Source: Lasioglossum baleicum (Eukaryota; Arthropoda; Insecta; Hymenoptera; Halictidae). From it: a DNA stretch of 64,000 nt. Positions 35,136 through 44,135 of the stretch are shown piece after piece. The notes under the pieces were generated by a model. The model ran no database searches. It had not been told where the DNA came from and saw only the letters and a list, made by a program, of their open reading frames with translations. Position 1 is the stretch's first letter. The number at the start of each line of letters is the position of its first letter. The stretch lies in NCBI RefSeq assembly GCF_051020765.1, contig NC_134930.1, positions 4,588,001-4,652,000 of the forward strand. The letters are read 5' to 3'. Both the position numbers and the translations under genes were made by a program.

Positions 35136-37796
35136 TCAGACCTTGTATACATAGTGTGTGTACAAGGCCAACGTCGTACATCGGACGACGTAACAATATG
35201 TTCTGCAGAGGCCTGGCGTGTTGTGTCCCAAAACGTAGGGCCATCCTGCGTGTCGAGGCAGTTTCTTTTTTGGAAGGGACAGGTCTGTCCGGAGTGCAGG
35301 TGAATTGGAGGAGTCACCGTATGCGGTTCCAATGCTACGGCCATCGTTTCGGATCTCGCCGGGCAGTATGAGGCTACGGGAGGTCGTTGAGCTTGGTTGG
35401 GTTTGGGTGATTTGGGCGGGCGGCGTGATGTACGGTGTTCCCACGGAGCGTAGACTGAAGCAGGTTCCGTTGGTAGTTGACAACAGGTATCCTCGGCGTC
35501 TGTTGCGAACTACTGGGACGCGCGAATGTCGATCGTCTATATTTCCAGGCTGTACATTTTCTTTGGACAGCCTGTTTAATTTGTCGCGACGCTTCTTTGA
35601 CTTCCTCCGCGCAATCCAAGAGGAAATTATATGCGCGCAGTCTGGAATTTGTCTGATTTTGTCGTGTATGATTTCCTCGTGGGTTGGCGGAGGGTGGTAT
35701 TGATGAATACGCGTAACGGTATCGCTAATGGCGAGGATTTCGCGTTCGCATGCGTGGGCGCTTCCACGTCGATCTTTCTGGAGATAGGAGAGATCGTGGT
35801 TGTCTCGTGGTAAAGATTTTACCTTTTCAATCTCATCTGGATTGAGGTGAGTCAGTGGGATCGTTTCGTAGTGTTCTGTCACACTCGGAGTAGCATCTTG
35901 TGGGGAGAAATGAACTCTCTTTGCTTCGAGGTCTGGAATTGGCGCGAGGTGATCATTTTTGATCGACTCGTACGGTCGAGTCGTACGAGATGTAGCGAGA
36001 TGGTCCGAAACAGTTTCGGACTGTGGATTTGAATTAGAAATAGAATTATCCGAAGCCGATTCGGACTTTGGATTCGAGTTTGAAATAGAATGATCCGAAA
36101 CCGATTCGGATATTGAGTTTGAATTAGGATTAGAGTAATCCGAAGCGGATTCGGATTTTGGGTTTGGCGCGAGCTGATCGATGTCGATCGACTCGCACGA
36201 CCGGCTCGTGCGAGATGTGAAATTAGTAAACTGTTCCGAAACTGATCCGGAATCAGAAATGGGTTTGGGGTGGGAATAGAAAGGGTGGGCTTCAATCTCT
36301 TCTACCTTCAGTACCGGTAGGGAGGAGGTCGCCGCTTCGGTCAGTGCAACGCTGCACCGTGGGCTGGCCTTTCCGCGATTGTTTGTGACTCGGCAGTCAC
36401 CTAAAACTACGTTCGGCTTAATATCTAGGCGAGAAATGTGTCCGGCACTTGGACCATTTACATCGACGGTGACGCACGCTACGGTACGGGCCTCAACCGT
36501 GTGCTCGCGCGGATTTGAGAACGGAATAGAGACGTTATCGCGCACGACTGGTTGATTTGTGAGAGAGATTTCGGCTCGCTGTCTGTTCTGCGGGGGTTCG
36601 TATCGGCGCGGAGGCGGGAGGGGTCGAGACGCGTTTACAGAATATGAAGGATCCGCGGTACGCCAGGGTTCGCGGTACGCGGGCGTGGGTCGGTCAAAAC
36701 CCGACGTCGTTCGTCGCTCAAGAGTAGGGCTACGCGAATCGTATCCGTCGCGGGGAGGGTAACCGTAGCAGTCGCGACGTAAAGGCGTACGATTGCGGGG
36801 TTTGTGAGATTCGCGAAATTCGCGAGGAGGGGAATCATATTGGTCGCGATTCTCGGGGGTGCGACGTCGAGGCTCGGGGGAATAATAATCGCGGCGATTG
36901 GGCGTAGAGGAACGTGCCTCTGAAAAATGTGCGCGGCGATAATCGTCGCGAAGGGGTTCTTGGTATCGGAGTTTATCGAGTTCGTATTGTTTATAGGCGG
37001 AAATGGCCTCGTCGAAAACGATTCGTAACGGCTCGTTTCGGAACGGCCGGACCTCTGCGCGTAATGTGGGGATGAGGCCGCGAATGAAACTGTCTATAGT
37101 GAGGGTGTCGATATCGTCGACGTTGGTCCCGTCGCGGTGGCAATCGAGGATCGCGGTGCGTAAGTCTTTTACGCGACTGATAAAGTCAAGCACGTGTTCG
37201 GTGGGCCGCTGCGAGATGCTTGCCAGTTCGCCTCGGTACTGGTCAACGAAACGATGGGGACTCAGCACGTCTTTAAGACGGCTGCAGAGGTCTGAAATAG
37301 TGGAGCAATCTTCGTCCTCCACGGCCGCGTAGGCGCGACCGCGGAGATTGTTGCAGACGAGTTTGGTCAGCGTGTGTTCTGCGTACGCGGGTATGACCTC
37401 GCGTGCGCGTTTGCACGCTCGGATGAATTGTAGGACGGTCATATTACTGCCATCGAAGGTGGGTATGAATTCTACTGCTTGCTTAATAGTGAAATTCACA
37501 GGGTCTGGGCGAGGAGCTTCGGTAAAGGGGGTTGAATCGTAGCGGGGGCGGAAGCGTGCAGCGTTCGAGTCAAGGTGGTTCAAACGCATCTCATGAAGGT
37601 CGCGACGCATTGCTAGGAGTTCATTTTCACGCGCGCGTTGTTCTGACTCGCGTAGGCTCGCCGCGGTTTCAAGGGCGGCGGCGCGCTCTTGAAGGATGGC
37701 TTCTTTCCTGGCGAGTTCCAATTGGAACGCGAACAGGTCCGAGGAAGAGAGGGGTGAGGGCACGTTCGAATTCAATTTTGATTCAGCGGAATCCAT
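35136..37796 (-). CDS. gag: Gag-like protein of element 1 (886 codons as read)
   Basis: This is a structural-protein frame starting about 113 bp after the primer site. Residues ~20-75 look like a coiled coil. Residues ~95-275 resemble a gypsy capsid domain (FIPTFDGS, LVCNNLRGRAY, HVLDFISRVKDLR). Residues ~285-405 are Arg/Ser/Pro-rich and may bind RNA in place of a CCHC knuckle, which is absent from the frame as it now reads. Residues ~535-615 are Ser/Asn-rich with repeats encoded by degenerate tandem DNA. Residues ~640-800 are charged. The last 19 codons come from the nested element, which begins at 35195. With that element out, the same frame would run about 50 codons further, through a C-x2-C module, to a TAA at 32808-32810. 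No Pol follows. Confidence 0.8.
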   Translation of the reverse strand: MDSAESKLNSNVPSPLSSSDLFAFQLELARKEAILQERAAALETAASLRESEQRARENELLAMRRDLHEMRLNHLDSNAARFRPRYDSTPFTEAPRPDPVNFTIKQAVEFIPTFDGSNMTVLQFIRACKRAREVIPAYAEHTLTKLVCNNLRGRAYAAVEDEDCSTISDLCSRLKDVLSPHRFVDQYRGELASISQRPTEHVLDFISRVKDLRTAILDCHRDGTNVDDIDTLTIDSFIRGLIPTLRAEVRPFRNEPLRIVFDEAISAYKQYELDKLRYQEPLRDDYRRAHFSEARSSTPNRRDYYSPEPRRRTPENRDQYDSPPREFRESHKPRNRTPLRRDCYGYPPRDGYDSRSPTLERRTTSGFDRPTPAYREPWRTADPSYSVNASRPLPPPRRYEPPQNRQRAEISLTNQPVVRDNVSIPFSNPREHTVEARTVACVTVDVNGPSAGHISRLDIKPNVVLGDCRVTNNRGKASPRCSVALTEAATSSLPVLKVEEIEAHPFYSHPKPISDSGSVSEQFTNFTSRTSRSCESIDIDQLAPNPKSESASDYSNPNSNSISESVSDHSISNSNPKSESASDNSISNSNPQSETVSDHLATSRTTRPYESIKNDHLAPIPDLEAKRVHFSPQDATPSVTEHYETIPLTHLNPDEIEKVKSLPRDNHDLSYLQKDRRGSAHACEREILAISDTVTRIHQYHPPPTHEEIIHDKIRQIPDCAHIISSWIARRKSKKRRDKLNRLSKENVQPGNIDDRHSRVPVVRNRRRGYLLSTTNGTCFSLRSVGTPYITPPAQITQTQPSSTTSRSLILPGEIRNDGRSIGTAYGDSSNSPALRTDLSLPKKKLPRHAGWPYVLGHNTPGLCRTYCYVVRCTTLALYTHYVYKV
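35940..36240 (-). repeat. Degenerate tandem repeats within the Gag-like frame
   Basis: Short units such as CCGAAACCGATTCGGA and a longer motif GATCGACTCG...GTACGAGATG recur in this stretch, giving the SESxSD and TSRTxR-YESI repeats in the protein. The repeats keep the frame open. Confidence 0.7.
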
Positions 37797-37909
37797 CGTG
37801 AAAAGAAGAGGTCGGGATACATGTATAAGCCGCCTAAGGGGCGCGAAAGAAGAAGAATTCGGATTAAAACTTCAACAACCAACTACCGGTTTTATTCGGC
37901 GATCGTCGT

Positions 37910-37927
37910 ATCCTACCGGCTGCGCCA
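37910..37927 (-). promoter_or_regulatory. Element 1 primer binding site (tRNA-Ser)
   Basis: The plus strand reads ATCCTACCGGCTGCGCCA, the 3' end of insect tRNA-Ser including CCA, so the minus-strand RNA would pair with it over 18 nt. It starts 12 nt from the end of the 5' LTR, a somewhat larger gap than usual. The position fixes the direction of the element. Confidence 0.85.
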
Positions 37928-37939
37928 AAAATAAACTCC

Positions 37940-39894
37940 TGTTACGTCCCGGGTCGGATATGATCCGACGAAACGACGCCCAGACGGGGCGGGGACGTAA
38001 CCGGACCAATTTATTTAAGACGATCTTAGATCCACGTGGCGCGTAACGTCCACGTCTGATCAGGGACCCGATACCGGCGTTCGTCGTTGTTGAAAAGGGG
38101 CGAAGAGGGAAATGAATGGACGTCGTCCGGCGGGGATGTCGCGACGGGGCGACGAACTGCGCGATGACGGTGACAGCTCCCTGCGATCAGAGTGTCACTA
38201 TGTGGGCGTGTCGTGTGTGACTCGTCCGAACGCGTGGGTTGTTCGATTCGTGACAGGATTCTCGACCGAAGGGAAATTAGTGTTCTCTCGGTACCGAGCA
38301 CCCTCTGGGCTCAGACGTACACGATTGATACACCAATTTTAGGGGTTATAGGAACGAATGTGAGGAATGTGAGGAATCGATCGACGGACCGATCGGGATT
38401 GAACAACCCGGAGACGCACACGCACACACGCACACACTCGCGATCACTTTAACCGGTCACTGGGAACGACACTTTAGAAGTGGAAGATATCGAGGAGCAG
38501 GATGTTGCTGAATTAAAGCTGCGAAGTAATAGGTTTAAACAAACAAAGTATAATGAACCAGAATAGATACAAAGTAATGATTTGCGAGCAGAACTCGTGC
38601 AACAAAATAGCGCAGAAATAGCAATTGTAATAAGAATTATAAAGCGAGCGAGCTCGTGTGAACAAAATAGCGCAGAAATAGCAATTGTGATAAGAATTAT
38701 AAAGCGAGCGAGCTCGTGTGAACAAAATAGCGCAGAAATAGCAATTGTGATAAGAATTATAAAGCGAGCGAGCTCGTGTGAACAAAATAGCGCAGAAATA
38801 GCAATTGTGATAAGAATTATAAAGCGAGCGAGCTCGTATGAACAAAATAGCACAGAAATAGCAATTGTAATATGAATTATAATGCGAGCAAGCTCGTTCA
38901 AACAAAAATAGCGCCAAATTAACAAAAATAGCAATTGCAATACGAATAGTAATGCGAGCAAGCTCGTATAAGCCAAATAACACAAAATTAACAATTGAAA
39001 TGTGAATAATAAAGCGAGCAAAATCGCATAAACAAGATAGCACGAAAATAGTAATTATAAATTTGAAATGATAATGCGAGTAAGCTCGTACAACAAAATA
39101 ACGGTGACGGTTTACGAGTAACCTCGTACGACCAATAAACCAGAATAATATCTGTAAATACGTAATAATAATCTACGAGCAGACTCGAATAACAATTTAG
39201 AACCAAATGATATATAAAGAAATAGTGTAAATGGTAAGGAGCAATACGACCTGAATATCGTGAACGATCTAAAATAGAGTCCGAAAACGCGAGAAAAGAC
39301 TGAGTCGAACTGAATTCGATTGAAGACGCGAGAGAACTGAATTAGTAGAATTCCGAAACTGGAAGAGAGTGAACTAGAAGAGAGTCTGAACTGGAAGCGG
39401 GTCTGAACTAGAAGAGAATTTGAACTAGAAGAGAGCGATTCGCGCGATTTCGTCTTATTTATAATGAGAGCGCGGACCATAGGGATTCGGTGAACCGTGA
39501 AGTCCTTTGTCTAAATCGTACGAGGTACGGACGAATATGTTGTCGTCGATGTATACTTTTCGCTGTTTGAACGAGGCGACGGTTTAGATGTACGTACACC
39601 TGTACTCGCGGTTGCCATGCTGGCGTCCGCTTGTACCGGTGACTATTGCGTCTTTTCCGATTCCCTATGTTCACGCTCACGGGGATATGTATATATATGT
39701 ATATACGGCGAGAATTTGCTCGTATGAAGGAGGCCGACGCAAGACGTCGGTACGACGTTACACCTTACCCCTTGGAGGCGCGAATTTTTCCGGCGGGAAT
39801 GTGGCGAAACGCGGATGCTGCTGGCGATTGTCGAGTATGGGGGGGGGTGGGGTCAGCTGGGGAAACTCCAAATCCAACGTCGGACGACGTCACA
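37940..39894 (-). repeat. Element 1 5' LTR (1955 bp)
   Basis: This is the upstream LTR in the direction of transcription. It matches the other LTR except for two extra 60-bp repeat units (120 bp) and about four substitutions that I noticed (for example GGACGTAACC here against GGACGTTACC). So few differences imply a recent insertion. A TATAAATA box in minus-strand sense lies at 39456-39463, about 430 bp from the LTR start, and could be the promoter. Confidence 0.92.
38584..39090. repeat. 60-bp tandem repeats in the 5' LTR of element 1
   Basis: Same array as in the other LTR with two additional near-identical units, which accounts for the whole 120-bp LTR length difference. The degenerate right-hand units match between the LTRs. 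Confidence 0.88.
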
Positions 39895-41040
39895 ATAAAA
39901 TAATAGATAAAATCAATAAATGAAAACGTGTATAGATAAAATAGATAAAATAAAAGTCAATAAATATATAAATAATAATAAGTAAATAAATACAATGGAC
40001 AAAACACAACAAACATAAGAAGGGGGGCAAAATAAAGGGGATTAAAAGATAAAGGTAAAATTTATAATATAGAATATAAAATATATATAGGATAAAATGA
40101 AATATTATAAAATAAAAGGAGGGAGTTCGACCGAGAGGTCTCATCTTTGTAGAGGGGGGGGGGGGGAGGGGATTATTTCTCCACCTCGCCCCCCGCGACC
40201 TGCCCACCCCGGGGGCGCCTTAACGGCCAGTCCCCCTTGGCGGCGGTGGAAGTATTAAGTAGTCCAACCGCCGCCATTACGTCTGCGGCCCCTTACAGGG
40301 GGCCGTCGGCCTCGTCGAGGTTGGCCCCGCCGATGCTAACCACCTGGCGGAGAGGGGGCCGGCTTCCCTCTCCCTTTCCGCTGCCTCCTTCTGCGTTATC
40401 ACAATCTCGCAGAAGGAGGCAAACGCTGCTCTTGACCTCTCGCTGCCGATCATGTGGTCGACCACGACCGGCAACGAGAGGTCCATACCAATAACGCCCC
40501 TTAGGTCTCTGTGCGGTGCCGACCACGCTGGACATTCTTCCAGCGTATGCCGCGCAGAGTCCTGGGCCTCCTCGCAGTGGTGGCACTGCGATCCTCCCAG
40601 TGCCATTTATGAACACACAGTTTCAGGAAACGGCTGTATGCAGGTAATTTAACTTATGCGCATGCATTGCTGCAACTTGTGCTGTATTATTTAGAATTTT
40701 TGTTACCGCGCCATCCGATTTTTATACATGTGCAAATACTCGTACACGCTGCATTGTATTTTTTTCCGCACGCGACAAGGAGGGGACAGAGGCGAGTTCC
40801 GGCTCGCGTCTGTCCCCTCCCCCCGTCCCGCCCCCACGTCGACCCGCGTAAAACTTAAAAATACGATAAAATAATAGATAAAATCAATAAATGAAAACGT
40901 GTATAGATAAAATAGATAAAATAAAAGTCAATAAAGAAATAAATACAATGGACAAAACACAACAAACATAAGAAGGGGGGGCAAAATAAAGGGGATTAAA
41001 AGATAAAGATAAAATTTATAATATAGAATATAAAATATAT
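39895..41040. repeat. Satellite block 2 between the two LTR elements
   Basis: About 1.15 kb of the same satellite separates the two LTR retrotransposons. It completes the monomer broken by element 1 and starts the one broken by element 2. The landmark is at 40656. The G-run before the GC hairpin is unusually long here (about 40155-40166). The block ends inside the A/T alternation of the A-rich segment, where element 2 has inserted. Confidence 0.95.
40277..40606 (-). pseudogene. R1-like LINE ORF2 C-terminal tail
   Basis: This is the copy in the short satellite block between the two LTR elements. It has the same 109-codon frame with an intact C-C-H-C pattern. Its sequence matches the 28.9 kb copy closely, so the LTR elements entered an already homogenised array. 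Confidence 0.72.
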
Positions 41041-42854
41041 TGTCACGTTAACCTTTTTCCGTCGAGCTGTTAGACCCGCGGAAGCCGGTTACCTTCGGGC
41101 CTTGCAGGCGCTGAGACCAGGCCGCGTGCAAGCCGAGTGCACGCGGTCCGCCCGAGACAATACGAGACTCGAAGATTCGATGATTTCCTCACGAAAGCTA
41201 ACGGTTCGGGCGCCAGGCACCGCAAGGATGCCACACGAAACGCAAAACTCTGCTCGAGCTCGGAGACGCCGAGGTCGAGAGCCGAATCTTCGAGATACGC
41301 GGATCGAAAATGACGTCACGACTAGGCCAGATGGTTCGAACACGGGGTGACTAGGACAGCCCTCTCGGCAGGACGGATCTCACAGGGAATCGAATAATTC
41401 GACTACGATATGGTCTCGAGCTATTTATTGTAGCAGTCGTTGATTTACAAAATCAGCGGCCACGTGGCCGCGACCCGAGAGCCCGCGCTCTTCATACAAG
41501 ATAGCGAAAAGATGGCCGTTCGCTGCGCGGTTGTCCTACCGATTTCGCTCGCAACGATACCGCTGACAATTATCGTCGTTTCGTTCGCAACGAACTTCGG
41601 AAACGCGAGGCGCAGATGACCGGCGAACTGCGAGACTGCCGCGATGACTTCCGCACGTGAATCGCCCCGACGCGTACGTTATCGATTACGCGATCGAACG
41701 CCGACGGACAGAATACGCGTTTCGACAGGAGACACAGGATTCGAGAAACGCGAAGATACCGAATTGAATTACTCTCACGAACGCGACTCCTCGGAAGACA
41801 CTCTTCCGCACGCAATTTACAGAGGAAAACTCTCCCGAAATATTCCCGAACAATCTCAAAGCATTCCGAGAGGAATGCGAGCGAATTATCGAGGACCGAA
41901 CGGGAAGCGTTCGTCCTCGCACGACGAAGGTCGAGCCGGCGCGCAACGAAAATACCGAATGGATCACAAGTGCGACTTACCGTTTCTCGTGCTGTTTTTC
42001 GCTCTAGGTAGAATCGAATGGCTCCCGATAGAGCTGGCTGTACGGCCAGGCTAGATTGGACGGAGTCCTAGGCGCACGAAACCCTCACAGGACACGCACT
42101 TTTCGCGGCGCAATTACTGATTGCTCGTGGCACGAGTTTGGGAGACAATGGCGTGTACGTCGGACGATAGCCAGCGCGACAGTGATCCATCGATTTTCGG
42201 CCGCCTAGCGGATCGAACGCGGTTCCCCCCACTCGACCGTTTTCCCGAATTGCTTATGGCGTGTTTCCACGGCGTGACTCGGCGGCACAGGAGCGTTCCC
42301 TCTTCGCGCCCTAGGGCCCCGGGCAATCACGAAATTGGTCAAGGAGCCTATCGCTCGACTTGACCAGCGGAGGGGCTTCCTCTTCTTGGCTACGAGGGCA
42401 CCGACCCCGGGGCAGCTCTCCCTTGATGGGGCGAGACGACGTCAGGGTGTTCCGTCAGTCCGTATCGGACGAGATGTTCGCAAGCTGCTGTCCTGGCGGC
42501 GCCTCCGGTTTGCTTGCCGAGTGTCCTCGCACCAAGCTCTAATTTCTCGAAACGGCCATTCGCTTTTCCGTCGGGAGCTTTCTGGCCTTGGGGCGATTGT
42601 TCATTTCCCGTGACAATTCGGACGATCGGTGGTTCCTTCTGCGCGTTCCATATACGGCCCTGAAACTTGCCGTTCTCGGCACGCGCGACAGATGTCATTA
42701 GGAGGTCCTCGATAATATCGGAATCTCTTAGAGGAGCGCTCTCGAATCCTGTCTCGGTACGTGTCCCGTTAGAGGGCGGTCCGGTCCTTTATCGCTCTCG
42801 AAAATATGCACGGAATTAACGGAGAAGGGACGTCGCAAACGTTGCAACGTCACA
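41041..42854 (-). repeat. Element 2 3' LTR (1814 bp)
   Basis: Downstream LTR with the same length and ends as the 5' LTR. The minus-strand AATAAA at 41424-41429 is a candidate polyadenylation signal about 385 bp from the end. The open frames inside it are the same small ones as in the 5' LTR and have no recognisable product. Confidence 0.95.
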
Positions 42855-42870
42855 ACTCCCCCCCCCTTAA
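42855..42870 (-). promoter_or_regulatory. Element 2 polypurine tract
   Basis: In minus-strand sense TTAAGGGGGGGGGAGT directly precedes the 3' LTR. This is the usual place and composition for the plus-strand primer. Confidence 0.8.
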
Positions 42871-43337
42871 AATGGACCGGACCGACACGGTTTCGTCGCC
42901 CCCGTGATCCGCGGCTCGACAGGTGAGAGAGCGTTCCTCCCTAAGAGATGTCCTTTACAATCGGAGCCTTCACCACGAAGCGACAACCACGCCTTACGAA
43001 TACCCTATAACAAACACAGACAAAACAAACGAACGACAATCCTTGATGGCGACGCTGGAACTTCGGCCGAGCTGCAACCGTCGGTCGACCTGTGGAGGGG
43101 ATCGGGGTGTCACAAAACTTTCGCTCGAACTCACGGCTAGGGAAACAACAAAATAACTTTTATTTCGCTCTCGTGAGCGGTTCGGACCGTATGGCCTTTC
43201 CCTTTTTTTTTTTGTTTTTACAACCGTAACATTAATTGTGAACCAAAACAAAAATTTTTTCTTTTAAAGAAAAACTAATCTTTAGCTCTCCTCGAGAGGG
43301 TTTCAGGCCCGCCACCGGGCTCGTCGCGATCGAGGCC
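42871..43337 (-). other. Element 2 3' untranslated region
   Basis: About 470 bp between ORF3 and the polypurine tract. It has a T-run in the plus strand near 43200-43215 and small frames on both strands without recognisable features. I see no further gene in it. Confidence 0.6.
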
Positions 43338-44135
43338 CTAGCCTCGTTTAGCACCCCGAGACGGGTGTTGGTTTTGTCCCGGCTTCCTCTTGGCCTCGTC
43401 TTTCCTCCAGGCCGGTCCGCAAACGGGGCACGTGCGGACTGAGCATTCCGGCCTGCCGCAGCGGAAGCAGTGCGTTCGCACATTTTTGGGGCAGGTGTTG
43501 CGAGCATGTCCGTACACGCCGCAATTCCAGCACGCGTCTGGGTCTTTTATCCTTACTGCTTTGTTGGCCAGCCATTTTTCATACTGCTGCCAACTCGCCG
43601 TTCGTTGTTGGCGGGTCTTTTCCACCGGCGACGAGTGGGGGGCGGCCATGGCCTCCGCTCCCATCTCCGTTTGGCCCCTCTTGGTGGTAGACGCGTGCCG
43701 GGCTGCGGTGTCCTGCTGTTCCCCCGTTGGGGCCTTATCGTCCTGGCGCTTCGACATCGGTGGATCTACGCCCTCCTTTCGCGGCGGCCTCGGTCCCTCC
43801 GCGTCCTTGCGAGTCGGTACTCGCACCTCCGGTTGATCGACCACGCTGTCCCGTTCGTCCTCGCTCGTGGGCGCCAACTCCTCCATTTCCTCTGCCGGTA
43901 GGAGTTGCGGTGGCGTCCGGACGATCCTCCCCAGCAGCTCGGTTTGCTCCTTCACCTCCTTCCACTTCTCCTCGATCACCGCTATGGTTTCGAGGACGTC
44001 TTCCTCGCCGACTCCAGGCGACACGAGATGGACCAGGTGCTGCAGGTAGCCCAGCTCCTGCTTGAGGCCCTCGACCCGGTGTCCCAACGTGACCCGGCGA
44101 CGGTGTACGTATTGAGGCTCGTCCAGATCCTCCAT
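43338..44135 (-). CDS. ORF3 of element 2: nucleocapsid-like zinc-knuckle protein (265 aa)
   Basis: This third frame lies after the integrase, where some gypsy elements carry env. It has no signal peptide or membrane segment. Residues ~20-72 are helical and coiled-coil-like (GLKQELGYLQHLV, VIEEKWKEVKEQTELL). Residues ~80-180 are charged and probably disordered. Residues 202-215 are a CCHC knuckle starting CWNC, 223-236 a CCCC version starting CFRC, and 236-239 a last C-x2-C; the end is Lys/Arg-rich. The spacing (14-residue knuckle, 7-residue linker, 14-residue knuckle, C-x2-C) is the same as in this element's Gag nucleocapsid. Duplication of that domain is my inference; RNA binding is likely. 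The first 401 nt overlap the pol tail in another frame. Confidence 0.8.
   Translation of the reverse strand: MEDLDEPQYVHRRRVTLGHRVEGLKQELGYLQHLVHLVSPGVGEEDVLETIAVIEEKWKEVKEQTELLGRIVRTPPQLLPAEEMEELAPTSEDERDSVVDQPEVRVPTRKDAEGPRPPRKEGVDPPMSKRQDDKAPTGEQQDTAARHASTTKRGQTEMGAEAMAAPHSSPVEKTRQQRTASWQQYEKWLANKAVRIKDPDACWNCGVYGHARNTCPKNVRTHCFRCGRPECSVRTCPVCGPAWRKDEAKRKPGQNQHPSRGAKRG

Larger units (their letters stand above)
32959..35195 (-). mobile_element. Nested 2.24-kb element with LTR-like ends
   Basis: The plus strand starts TGTCACGTCCGTC and ends GGACGACGTAACA, flanked by ATAT on both sides (32955-32958 and 35196-35199). Its minus-strand start TGTTACGTCGTCCGATGT matches the start of the element 1 LTR at 16 of 18 positions, so it is probably related to that family. 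No second copy of either end is seen inside, so it may be a solo LTR or a short non-autonomous unit. It contains a 202-codon frame, a 282-bp tandem duplication, 36-bp repeats and a row of CTGCAG-containing motifs. Its insertion breaks both element 1 frames. Confidence 0.7.
30467..39894 (-). mobile_element. LTR element 1: Gag-bearing, pol-less gypsy-like element
   Basis: A 9.4-kb insertion in one monomer with long direct repeats at 30467-32301 and 37940-39894, both with TG...CA ends. It reads on the minus strand, with the primer site next to the right LTR and the purine tract next to the left LTR. The internal 5.6 kb holds a large Gag-like frame and a smaller Cys-rich frame but no protease DTG/DSG, no YxDD reverse transcriptase and no integrase motifs on either strand. 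A 2.24-kb element is nested inside. The visible flanking duplication is only ATA (30464-30466 and 39895-39897), one base less than typical for gypsy elements. It looks non-autonomous, needing Pol from elsewhere. Confidence 0.85.

Noticed and set aside
34306..35195. Shorter LTR (about 890 bp, ending CTCGTGACA) inside the nested element
   Set aside because: A second copy of this segment would be expected near 32959-33250, and none is seen there.
36340..36480. Protease remnant in the Gag-like frame of element 1 (VACVTVDVNGPSAG region)
   Set aside because: The spacing loosely recalls the start of a retropepsin, but no DTG or DSG and no flanking motif is present.
38449..39021. 190-codon minus-strand frame with repeated ILITIAISALFC blocks, and its plus-strand mirror at 38582-38875
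   Set aside because: It is produced by the 60-bp tandem repeat in the LTR, whose unit length is a multiple of three. It is open in several frames and changes with repeat number.
38584..39090. CRISPR-like array
   Set aside because: The units are contiguous tandem repeats without unique spacers, inside a eukaryotic LTR.
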